The translations under genes and the position numbers were made by a program. From Sphingobacterium sp. PCS056 (GTDB taxonomy: Bacteria > Bacteroidota > Bacteroidia > Sphingobacteriales > Sphingobacteriaceae), in NCBI RefSeq assembly GCF_023273895.1, contig NZ_CP096883.1:372001-436000 (forward strand): 64,000 nt of DNA, in the 5' to 3' direction. This document shows positions 9,199 through 16,078 of this stretch, one piece after another. Position 1 is the stretch's first letter. Each line of letters opens with the position of its first letter. The notes below the pieces were generated by a model that was given only the letters and a program-made list of their open reading frames with translations, had not been told where the DNA came from and made no database searches.

Positions 9199-9942
9199 AT
9201 GATTATATTCTTAAAGAAACTGCACCGCTACTTTTACTTCACAAGTGTTTTTATCATTTTCTGCTTTCTTTTCCCTTTAATATGGTTGTATGCAAGAAAT
9301 CCAATAAAGAATTATACTAAAATAGCTTTTCTTAGGAGATGGATGAGTTTACTCGGTTCCTACTTTACAGGTATTTTCTATCGCGTCAAGTTTGAGGAAA
9401 AAATAGACTGGTCTAAGCCATATATCCTCTGTGCTAATCATACTTCGGTTTTAGACATTACAGCGATGACCTATATTTCACCAAGAGCGATCACTTTTAT
9501 TGGAAAAGCTGAATTATTAAAGAATCCTGTGACAAGAATTTTCTTCAAAACCATTGATATACCGGTCGATCGTAAAAGTAAAATGTCGTCTTTTAGATCA
9601 TTCAAAAAGGCTAATGAGATGTTAAAAGAGGGAAAGACGCTAGCCATATTTCCGGAGGGAAAAATTGATGAACAATACCCTCCAACAATACATCCATTTA
9701 AATCAGGTGCATTCCGTATGGCAATCGAAAATAATATTCCGATCATACCTATTGTGATTGAAAATGCCTGGGAGATCTTATGGGATGATGGTCATCAATT
9801 AGGTTCCCACCCTGGTATAGTAAAAATACAAGTATTTGCGCCAATAAATACACTGCAATACAATGAAAAGAATGCTTCAGACTTAGAAGATTACGTTTAT
9901 AATAAAATGCTATTACATTGGAAATTGCAGAATAAATTGTAA
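9199..9942 (+). CDS. 1-acyl-sn-glycerol-3-phosphate acyltransferase (PlsC-like)
   Basis: Membrane-associated acyltransferase that adds the second acyl chain to lysophosphatidic acid, or a lyso-lipid relative. The catalytic NHx4D motif is NHTSVLD (His81, Asp86), followed by the substrate-binding block GKAELLKNP, the FPEG motif (FPEGKI) and the IPIIPIVI strand. A hydrophobic segment at about 12-32 anchors the N-terminus. I start at ATG 9199 (247 aa); an in-frame TTG at 9196 immediately before it adds only one residue and is less likely. The ABC ATPase follows 29 nt downstream and may be co-transcribed. Confidence 0.88.
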   Translation: MIIFLKKLHRYFYFTSVFIIFCFLFPLIWLYARNPIKNYTKIAFLRRWMSLLGSYFTGIFYRVKFEEKIDWSKPYILCANHTSVLDITAMTYISPRAITFIGKAELLKNPVTRIFFKTIDIPVDRKSKMSSFRSFKKANEMLKEGKTLAIFPEGKIDEQYPPTIHPFKSGAFRMAIENNIPIIPIVIENAWEILWDDGHQLGSHPGIVKIQVFAPINTLQYNEKNASDLEDYVYNKMLLHWKLQNKL

Positions 9943-9971
9943 TTTAATCACCAAATTAAAAAACGTTCGTT

Positions 9972-10730
9972 ATGGCTTCCTCAACATTAATTGAAATTCA
10001 AGAAATTGCCCGACAGTATACAATAGGAACAGAAACTATACATGCATTAACATCTGTTTCTTTAAATATAAAGAAAGGGGAGTTTGTTGCATTAATGGGA
10101 CCATCCGGATCTGGAAAATCAACATTAATGAATATTTTAGGCTGTTTGGACACACCTAATCATGGTGCATATATTCTAAATGGTATTAATGTTAGTGAAA
10201 TGTCTGATGATGAATTGGCCGAAGTCCGAAATAAAGAAATCGGTTTTGTTTTTCAAACTTTCAATTTATTACCTAAGAGTACAGCATTGGAGAATGTTGC
10301 TCTTCCTTTGATCTATGCCGGTATTAAACAAAGTGTACGAGAGGAAAAAGCTACTCAAGCTTTAAATAGTGTTGGCCTAGGGAATCGAATAGACCACCGT
10401 CCCAACGAACTTTCGGGTGGTCAACGGCAGCGTGTGGCAGTTGCACGTGCATTGATAAACAACCCTTCTATCATACTCGCTGATGAACCTACAGGAAATT
10501 TGGATACCAAGACTTCTATTGAAATCATGGGACTTTTAGAAGAAATTCATTCGAAAGGAAATACGATTATCTTGGTGACGCATGAAGAGGATATCGCCCA
10601 ACATGCACATCGAATAGTCCGTATGAGAGATGGTTTAATAGAGGCTGATTATCCTAATACAGATATCAAATCAGTTTCTCCTCGATTATCCGCTTTAGAA
10701 GAAAAAGGTGACGATTTTGAAAATATTTAA
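9972..10730 (+). CDS. ABC transporter ATP-binding protein (MacB/LolD type)
   Basis: ATPase subunit of 252 aa with Walker [11 protein letters not shown]-loop VFQTFN, signature [15 protein letters not shown], Walker [13 protein letters not shown] and H-loop VTHEED. The spacing and the TGNLD sequence place it in the MacB/LolD/FtsE group, which energises type VII ABC exporters or lipoprotein release. No permease gene is adjacent, so its partner must be encoded elsewhere and the substrate is unknown. About 25 residues after the usual end form a poorly conserved tail. Confidence 0.9.
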   Translation: MASSTLIEIQEIARQYTIGTETIHALTSVSLNIKKGEFVALMGPSGSGKSTLMNILGCLDTPNHGAYILNGINVSEMSDDELAEVRNKEIGFVFQTFNLLPKSTALENVALPLIYAGIKQSVREEKATQALNSVGLGNRIDHRPNELSGGQRQRVAVARALINNPSIILADEPTGNLDTKTSIEIMGLLEEIHSKGNTIILVTHEEDIAQHAHRIVRMRDGLIEADYPNTDIKSVSPRLSALEEKGDDFENI

Positions 10731-10874
10731 CATATTGACGATTACTTCACGATATTTTTTTAAACTGAATATCAATACATTAATGTCTTTCATAAAAAAT
10801 AAATAACAAATAACTTGCTAAAGACAAATTAAATTATATTTTTGCGAAAATTGAAAACTTAATCTGTTTTTATT

Positions 10875-11096
10875 ATGTATTGGACATTAGAGTTAGCTTC
10901 GCATTTAGAAGATGCCCCTTGGCCGGCAACAAAAGATGAATTAATCGACTATGGTATTCGTTCTGGTGCTCCTGTTGAAGTAATCGAAAATTTACAAGAT
11001 TTAGAGGACGACGGTGAGCCTTATGAAAATATAGAAGAAATTTGGCCAGATTATCCTACTAAGGATGATTTCTTCTTTAACGAGGACGAGTATTAA
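10875..11096 (+). CDS. DUF2795 domain protein
   Basis: A 73-aa acidic protein (MYWTLELASHLEDAPWPATKDELIDY...) that matches the DUF2795 pattern: a helix pair with DAPWPATKDELI and a long acidic C-terminus (EEIWPDYPTKDDFFFNEDEY). It is nearly invariant among Bacteroidota. No function is known. It is followed by a perfect terminator and appears monocistronic. Confidence 0.85.
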   Translation: MYWTLELASHLEDAPWPATKDELIDYGIRSGAPVEVIENLQDLEDDGEPYENIEEIWPDYPTKDDFFFNEDEY

Positions 11097-11100
11097 TAAA

Positions 11101-11135
11101 AAATGCCTTACAATGATTTGTAAGGCATTTTTTAT
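11101..11135 (+). terminator. Terminator after the DUF2795 gene
   Basis: Perfect 13-bp stem (11101-11113 with 11118-11130), TGAT loop and a run of seven T residues overlapping the stem end. Confidence 0.9.
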
Positions 11136-11175
11136 ACCTATTAATCCTTTTAACTATATTTTAGTCTTAATTATT

Positions 11176-11640
11176 ATGATGACATACTTAAAAGGTATAT
11201 GTTTACTTCTACTACTCATAGCACCAAAGATTAATTTTGGTCAAGAATATGAAACTGCTGACACGAATTTAGTTTTTATAAAGAAATTTGTCGCGGCACT
11301 TTATGATCAATCTCTGGCCACTGACGTCATATTGAGTCAATATATAACGATCAACAAGGAGTTAACAGATGAATATTTTGAATATCTCGAAGCAAGTTTG
11401 AATGAAGTGAGACTCAATATACAAATGAAAGACAGCAATCAAATACAATATATCAACTATTATCAACTTCCGAAGAAGGAAACAAGGGACATCGATCTAG
11501 AAGGAAAAAATGCAAATCATATTTACTTCCTAAAAGTAAAGGATAGGCTGGTTGTATCACTTTACTTAGATTCCGGGAAAATTGGATCTTTTACGTTAGT
11601 GTCAAAAGGCAATAATTTAGCTCATTTTGTGACATATTAA
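11176..11640 (+). CDS. Hypothetical exported protein
   Basis: Unrecognised protein of 154 aa. The open frame extends back to 11065, but the terminator of the preceding gene lies in that stretch, so I start at ATG 11176 (or ATG 11179), giving MMTYLKG and a hydrophobic signal peptide that ends near NFGQ. The mature part is a mixed alpha/beta sequence with alternating hydrophobic residues near the end (LVVSLYLDSGKIGSFTLV), reminiscent of small DUF3887/NTF2-like exported domains, but I cannot assign it. There is no cysteine in the mature region, so it is probably not a lipoprotein. The trp leader follows 66 nt after the stop. Confidence 0.6.
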   Translation: MMTYLKGICLLLLLIAPKINFGQEYETADTNLVFIKKFVAALYDQSLATDVILSQYITINKELTDEYFEYLEASLNEVRLNIQMKDSNQIQYINYYQLPKKETRDIDLEGKNANHIYFLKVKDRLVVSLYLDSGKIGSFTLVSKGNNLAHFVTY

Positions 11641-11659
11641 AAATAATTCGCTAAATCAC

Positions 11660-11690
11660 TTGTTTTTTTTAAAATAATCAACCATATTTG
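11660..11690 (+). promoter_or_regulatory. Candidate trp operon promoter
   Basis: TTG at 11660-11662, a 20-nt spacer and CATATTTG at 11683-11690, one mismatch from TAnnTTTG. The predicted transcription start near 11694-11697 lies about 10 nt before the leader-peptide ATG, as expected for an attenuated operon. Confidence 0.6.
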
Positions 11691-11706
11691 CTATAACAAT
11701 AACAAA

Positions 11707-11754
11707 ATGAATATAAAGGTATTAAATAAGTCTTGGTGGTGGCATAACAGTTAA
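11707..11754 (+). CDS. trpL: trp operon leader peptide
   Basis: A 15-codon ORF reading MNIKVLNKSWWWHNS then TAA. Three consecutive TGG codons (11734-11742) sit immediately before the 5' arm of a hairpin, the classic position for a ribosome stalled by lack of charged tRNA-Trp. The ORF is embedded between a candidate promoter and an intrinsic terminator directly upstream of trpD. Its composition, placement and the alternative pairings around it make a regulatory role far more likely than a functional protein product. Confidence 0.87.
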   Translation: MNIKVLNKSWWWHNS

Positions 11755-11814
11755 ACTGTTGTGGCAAAAAACTATTGCTTAGATTTATCTATACATCAAA
11801 ATAGTAGGCTTGCC
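11743..11814 (+). promoter_or_regulatory. trp attenuator: pause hairpin and antiterminator
   Basis: Segment 1 (CATAACAGT, 11743-11751) pairs with segment 2 (ACTGTTGTG, 11755-11763), overlapping the leader stop codon. The alternative antiterminator pairs GGCAA (11763-11767) with TTGCC (11810-11814) and ACTATT (11771-11776) with AATAGT (11800-11805). The 3' half of this antiterminator includes the 5' arm of the terminator, so the two are mutually exclusive. A ribosome stalled on the Trp codons would cover segment 1 and free segment 2, favouring antitermination when tryptophan is short. Confidence 0.78.
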
Positions 11815-11836
11815 TTTTTAGGTAAGCCTTTTTTTA
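11806..11836 (+). terminator. trp attenuator terminator
   Basis: Nine-bp stem AGGCTTGCC/GGTAAGCCT (one G-U pair), loop TTTTTA, then TTTTTTT. It ends 14 nt before the trpD start codon, so without antitermination the operon would not be transcribed. Confidence 0.85.
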
Positions 11837-11849
11837 TTTTAATAGCAGC

Positions 11850-12839
11850 ATGAAAAAAATATTAGCGCATTTATTCGAATATAAATCATTCAGCAGAAAA
11901 GAGGCTTATGACATCCTGATCAATATTACGGAGGGAAAATATGATAGTCATCAAATCGCAGCATTCATGACCGCATATGGCATGCGAAGTATCCGCGTGG
12001 AAGAACTAGGTGGATTTAGAGATGCCATGTACGACCTATGCCTAAAACTGGATTTTAACGGTTATGATCTAATCGATTTATGCGGTACAGGAGGCGATGG
12101 AAAGAATACCTTTAACATTTCTACTTTAGCTTCTTTTATTGTAGCTGGGGCAGGTTATCATGTCGCTAAACACGGTAATATCGGTGTTTCTTCGGGTTGT
12201 GGGTCTTCCAATGTCATGGAGTATTTAGGTTATCAATTTACAAATGATAAGGGCGAACTATCCAGACAACTTGAAGAAGCAAATATTTGCTTTCTACATG
12301 CACCATTATTTCATCCTGCAATGAAAACAGTTGCCCCTATTCGAAAGGCATTGGGAGTGAAAACTTTTTTTAATATGTTGGGCCCTTTAACAAATCCTGT
12401 AAATCCAAAATTTCAATCAGTAGGTGTCTTCAGTCTCGAGTTAGCCAGATTGTATGGCTATCTTTATCAGGAGTCAGCGAAACAATATTCTATTATACAT
12501 GCACTTGATGGCTATGATGAAATATCTTTAACAGGTGATTTTAAAGTCATCACCAACTCAGGTGAACAATATTACAGTATCCCACAATTAGGATTTGATA
12601 TTGTTCCACCAGCATCATTAGCCAGTGGAGAGACCATCAATGAGGCCGCAGATACATTTTTAGCCATTATCAGCAATAAGGGTAATGATATTCAAAACAA
12701 TGTCGTACTTACAAACGCTGCATTTGCAATTAAAACATTTGATCCTGAGAAGACCTTTGCTGACTGTTTTTATGAAGCTGAAGAATCATTACAAAGTGGA
12801 AGAGCATTAAATAGTTTCAAAAAACTTATAACTAAATAA
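11850..12839 (+). CDS. trpD: Anthranilate phosphoribosyltransferase
   Basis: Second committed step of tryptophan synthesis: transfers phosphoribose from PRPP to anthranilate. The 329-aa sequence shows the N-terminal helical domain, the PRPP-binding CGTGGDGKNTFNIST motif (about residues 78-92), the KHGN and GVSSGCGSSNVME anthranilate-site block, and HAPLFHPAMK followed by LGVKTFFNMLGPLTNP. It stands alone, not fused to trpG. It is the first structural gene after the attenuator, and trpF begins 1 nt after its stop. trpE, trpG and trpC are not in this stretch, although in many Bacteroidota they accompany trpD. Confidence 0.96.
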   Translation: MKKILAHLFEYKSFSRKEAYDILINITEGKYDSHQIAAFMTAYGMRSIRVEELGGFRDAMYDLCLKLDFNGYDLIDLCGTGGDGKNTFNISTLASFIVAGAGYHVAKHGNIGVSSGCGSSNVMEYLGYQFTNDKGELSRQLEEANICFLHAPLFHPAMKTVAPIRKALGVKTFFNMLGPLTNPVNPKFQSVGVFSLELARLYGYLYQESAKQYSIIHALDGYDEISLTGDFKVITNSGEQYYSIPQLGFDIVPPASLASGETINEAADTFLAIISNKGNDIQNNVVLTNAAFAIKTFDPEKTFADCFYEAEESLQSGRALNSFKKLITK

Positions 12840-12840
12840 C

Positions 12841-13479
12841 ATGAGCTTAAAAATTAAAGTTTGTGGTATGAAAGATCTTGACAATATGCTTGATCTGATT
12901 AAATTACCGATAGACTATATGGGTTTGATTTTCTATGAGAAATCAAAAAGATATGTCAGCAGCCTAGATGCCCATTTTATAAAATCCATTCAAGGAATAA
13001 AAAAAATAGGGGTTTTTGTTAATGCGACTGAACAAGAAATTTTAGAAAAAATAGATACTTTCGGATTAACTGGAATACAACTTCATGGACATGAAGATCC
13101 AAATTTTTGTTTACAATTTAAATCCCGAGGTATCGTGGTCATCAAGTCTTTTGGCATTGATGAAAGTTTTGACTGGCAATCATTGAAGAAATACGATGAC
13201 GCAGTTGATTATTTTTTATTTGATACCAAAAGCGTCAATCACGGTGGGACGGGAATACAATTTGATTGGAACCTATTAAAAAATTACACGCTCGAAAAAC
13301 CATACTTCTTGAGTGGGGGCTTGAGTGCTGAAAATGTGATAGCAGCAAGCCAATTTCCTGATCATCGTTTATATGGTCTCGATTTAAATTCAAAATTTGA
13401 ATTTAAATCGGGGATAAAAAATGTAGAATTATTAGAACAAACATTGAAAAACATGAGTTATGAGCAAATACCAGGTTAA
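12841..13479 (+). CDS. trpF: Phosphoribosylanthranilate isomerase
   Basis: TIM-barrel enzyme converting N-(5-phosphoribosyl)anthranilate to CdRP in tryptophan synthesis. The 212-aa protein begins with the KVCGMKD motif carrying the catalytic Cys, contains the LFDTKS segment with the general-acid Asp, [11 protein letters not shown] and the phosphate-binding C-terminal GLDLNSKFE. Its 3' end overlaps trpB by 20 nt, implying translational coupling. A 31-nt perfect palindrome lies inside the coding sequence at 13380-13410. Confidence 0.95.
   Translation: MSLKIKVCGMKDLDNMLDLIKLPIDYMGLIFYEKSKRYVSSLDAHFIKSIQGIKKIGVFVNATEQEILEKIDTFGLTGIQLHGHEDPNFCLQFKSRGIVVIKSFGIDESFDWQSLKKYDDAVDYFLFDTKSVNHGGTGIQFDWNLLKNYTLEKPYFLSGGLSAENVIAASQFPDHRLYGLDLNSKFEFKSGIKNVELLEQTLKNMSYEQIPG
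13380..13410. repeat. Perfect palindrome within trpF
   Basis: Two 15-nt arms separated by a single A: the left arm is 13380-13394 (CGATTTAAATTCAAA) and 13396-13410 is its exact reverse complement. The segment encodes [11 protein letters not shown] of trpF and ends 49 nt before the trpB start codon. In RNA it would form a very tight hairpin or pair between transcripts. Confidence 0.8.
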
Positions 13480-14644
13480 TGAAAAAGGATACTATGGGCA
13501 GTTTGGTGGTGCTTACATTCCAGAAATGCTATATCCAAATGTAGAAGAACTGCGTGAACAATATTTAGATATCATTCAAGAACCGAGTTTTCAGCAAGAG
13601 TTTAATCAACTTTTGAGAGATTACGTTGGAAGACCATCACCGCTATACTATGCAAGCCGTCTTTCAGAAAAATATGGGAGTAATATCTACTTAAAAAGAG
13701 AGGATCTCAATCATACGGGTGCGCATAAAATAAACAACACCATCGGTCAAATCTTATTAGCACAACGATTAGGTAAGAAAAGAATTATTGCTGAGACAGG
13801 CGCCGGACAACATGGAGTGGCAACTGCTACGGTATGTGCTTTAAAAGGTTTACAATGTGTCGTGTATATGGGCGCGATCGATATTGAAAGACAAGCACCG
13901 AATGTTGCTCGTATGAAAATGATGGGAGCTGAAGTTATCCCTGCAGAGTCGGGAAGTAAAACACTAAAAGACGCTACTAATGAAGCCCTTAGAGATTGGA
14001 TAAATAATCCTGTAGATACACATTACATTATTGGTTCTGTTGTAGGCCCACACCCCTACCCCGATATGGTTGCGCGCTTTCAGTCGATCATATCAGAAGA
14101 AACAAAAAAACAGTTGTTTGAAAAAACTGGTAAATACAATCCTGATTATGCGATAGCATGTTTAGGAGGAGGCTCCAACGCAGCAGGTATGTTTTACCAT
14201 TTCGTAGACGAAGAATCCGTCAAACTGATTGCTGTAGAAGCTGCAGGATTAGGTGTAGACTCTGGCGAGTCTGCCGCAACAACAGCACTTGGAAAAGAGG
14301 GTGTGCTACATGGAAGCCGATCGCTTCTGATGCAGACCCCAGATGGACAAGTCATAGAACCATACTCCATATCTGCAGGTTTGGATTATCCGGGAATTGG
14401 TCCACAGCACGCCTGGTTATTTAAATCTGGCCGTGGCAACTATGTGAGCGTAACTGATAAAGAAGCAATGGAAGCTGGACTGTTATTGACAAGACTTGAA
14501 GGGATCATACCAGCCATCGAAAGTGCTCATGCGCTAGCATATTTAGAAAAGATGGAATTGAAACCAGAAGAAACTGTGGTCATTTGTCTTTCAGGTCGTG
14601 GAGACAAGGATTTGGACAATTATATGAAATATTTCGGTTTTTAA
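13460..14644 (+). CDS. trpB: Tryptophan synthase beta chain
   Basis: PLP enzyme that condenses indole and serine to tryptophan within the alpha2beta2 complex. The 394-aa sequence shows [10 protein letters not shown] at the N-terminus, the RPSPLYYA segment, the PLP lysine in [17 protein letters not shown], the phosphate-binding [11 protein letters not shown] loop and the C-terminal LSGRGDKDL. The start overlaps trpF by 20 nt and lies in a different frame. The trpA ATG follows 4 nt after the stop. Confidence 0.97.
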   Translation: MSKYQVNEKGYYGQFGGAYIPEMLYPNVEELREQYLDIIQEPSFQQEFNQLLRDYVGRPSPLYYASRLSEKYGSNIYLKREDLNHTGAHKINNTIGQILLAQRLGKKRIIAETGAGQHGVATATVCALKGLQCVVYMGAIDIERQAPNVARMKMMGAEVIPAESGSKTLKDATNEALRDWINNPVDTHYIIGSVVGPHPYPDMVARFQSIISEETKKQLFEKTGKYNPDYAIACLGGGSNAAGMFYHFVDEESVKLIAVEAAGLGVDSGESAATTALGKEGVLHGSRSLLMQTPDGQVIEPYSISAGLDYPGIGPQHAWLFKSGRGNYVSVTDKEAMEAGLLLTRLEGIIPAIESAHALAYLEKMELKPEETVVICLSGRGDKDLDNYMKYFGF

Positions 14645-14648
14645 TACA

Positions 14649-15410
14649 ATGAGAAAAATACAAAAAAAAGGAGATCAGGGTCTCCTATCTATATATTTTA
14701 CGGCCGGATATCCGACGCTGGACAGTACAGTGGCTATCGCTAAGAAATTGGAAGAATCAGGAGCTGATTTTTTAGAAATAGGGTTTCCATACTCTGATCC
14801 TGTTGCTGATGGTCCTACCATCCAACATAGTTCAGAGATAGCACTAAAAAACGGCATGACCGTAGAGACTCTTTTTGAACAGTTAAAAGAGCTCCGTAAA
14901 CATGTCACTATTCCTGTATTTCTAATGGGATATGTGAATCCTTTGTTACAATATGGCGTAGAACGATTTTGTGCCGACTGTAAAAAAGTTGGTGTTGATG
15001 GCATTATCGTACCGGATTTACCCATGTATGAATATGAGGAACTGTATAAAAATGTTTTTGAACAAAATGATGTTGCCAATATTTTTATCGTTACTCCACA
15101 GACTTCTGAAGAGCGAATTAGAAAGATCGACAACCTTTCTAACAGTTTTATCTATTTACTATCTTCTAATGCAACAACAGGAACAGAATTAAGCGTAGGA
15201 GATAAGACAACTGCCTATTTTCAACGCATAAAAGATATGGATCTAAAAAGTCCTTTAGCAATTGGCTTTGGAATTTCTAATAGACAATCTTTTGAACAAG
15301 CAACAACTTATGCAACAGGAGCAATTATTGGAACTGCATTTGTCAAACTATTGGCTAAAGAAAATTATTTGGACGAAATTCCAAATTTTATTAAATCAAT
15401 AAAAGGTTAA
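14649..15410 (+). CDS. trpA: Tryptophan synthase alpha chain
   Basis: Cleaves indole-3-glycerol phosphate to indole, which is channelled to TrpB. The 253-aa TIM barrel contains FTAGYPTLD, the catalytic Glu in LEIGFPYSDPVADGP and the second catalytic Asp in the VDGIIVPDLP segment, followed by FIYLLSSNATTG, then IGFGIS and IIGTAFVKLL at the phosphate site. It is the last gene of the operon, with a terminator directly after it. Confidence 0.96.
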   Translation: MRKIQKKGDQGLLSIYFTAGYPTLDSTVAIAKKLEESGADFLEIGFPYSDPVADGPTIQHSSEIALKNGMTVETLFEQLKELRKHVTIPVFLMGYVNPLLQYGVERFCADCKKVGVDGIIVPDLPMYEYEELYKNVFEQNDVANIFIVTPQTSEERIRKIDNLSNSFIYLLSSNATTGTELSVGDKTTAYFQRIKDMDLKSPLAIGFGISNRQSFEQATTYATGAIIGTAFVKLLAKENYLDEIPNFIKSIKG

Positions 15411-15418
15411 TAAAAAAG

Positions 15419-15445
15419 TCCTTGCCTGCGCAAGGATTTTTTTAT
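15419..15445 (+). terminator. trp operon terminator
   Basis: Perfect 7-bp stem TCCTTGC/GCAAGGA with CTGC loop, then seven T residues, 8 nt after the trpA stop. Confidence 0.85.
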
Positions 15446-15538
15446 TTTTACTTATGAAATTCTTTAAGATCAATATTGTAGCAATAATATGACAACTAGA
15501 ATTTTTTAGAGCGCTAGTTGTTTATTAGCTTTGTAGAA

Positions 15539-15982
15539 ATGAAACAGTTGATCATACTTATCTTGATTTTTCACTATTCTCTTACAGCGACTAGTGCAAC
15601 TGTGTATTTTCATTTTTGCCACGGAGAGACACAATCTATCTCTCTGAATAAAGACGAGTCATCACATGCAGAATGTACATTATGCAAAAAAAACGACTCC
15701 TGCCATAAAAGTCCTATTTCGGAAGAGCATAAATCCACTGATGATAATAAATGTAAAAATGTTTCTGTCGATTTAAAAAACGTTGATGACAATCATTTTT
15801 CATCAGATAGTGCAAAGGTTTATCCAGTTATCAGTCCTGCTATTCTAGTATTAAACTGGATTATTATAAATCAAAACTACTTCGAAAACATTGCCAATTC
15901 CAAATGTGTTTTCGCGTCAAATAAACCGATGTCAGCATCTGATATCTCTCCTTATTTGATAAACTGTAACTTCAGAATCTGA
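15539..15982 (+). CDS. Small exported Cys/His-rich protein, HYC_CC_PP-like
   Basis: Protein of 147 aa from ATG 15539 (MKQLIILILIFHYS; an upstream in-frame ATG at 15518 is less likely). It has a signal peptide, then HFCHGETQSISL, a CTLCKKNDSCHK cluster, a single Cys and a hydrophobic stretch near residue 105 (SPAILVLNWIII). The H-x-C...C-x-x-C...C layout resembles the HYC_CC_PP family of small Bacteroidota exported proteins, which often precede TonB receptors. Immediately downstream, 96 nt away, is a TonB receptor with metal-binding HMA domains, so I infer a periplasmic metal (copper-type) role. Function is not established. A TAGCTTTG box at 15526-15533 ends 5 nt before the ATG. Confidence 0.62.
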   Translation: MKQLIILILIFHYSLTATSATVYFHFCHGETQSISLNKDESSHAECTLCKKNDSCHKSPISEEHKSTDDNKCKNVSVDLKNVDDNHFSSDSAKVYPVISPAILVLNWIIINQNYFENIANSKCVFASNKPMSASDISPYLINCNFRI

Positions 15983-16001
15983 TTTTTAAATTTTTTAATA
16001 G

Positions 16002-16013
16002 GTCTTTAAAGAC
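16002..16013. promoter_or_regulatory. Palindrome upstream of the HMA-TonB receptor gene
   Basis: GTCTTTAAAGAC is a perfect 12-nt palindrome 65 nt before the receptor ATG, flanked by a second small hairpin (CTTTAGC/GCTGAAG). It could be an operator, but there is no direct evidence. Confidence 0.3.
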
Positions 16014-16078
16014 AACCAAGGTCACACTTTAGCTATAAAAGCTGAAGTATACTACTATTTCAAAATTTTAAAAAAATC

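Noticed and set aside
14675..15133. 152-codon minus-strand frame opposite trpA
   Set aside because: The plus strand encodes a full trpA with all catalytic motifs; the antisense frame has no features of a real gene.
15983..16078. Possible riboswitch (for example cobalamin) before the TonB receptor
   Set aside because: The gap is only 96 nt, with no B12-box-like sequence or extended structure; only a 12-nt palindrome and one weak hairpin are seen.
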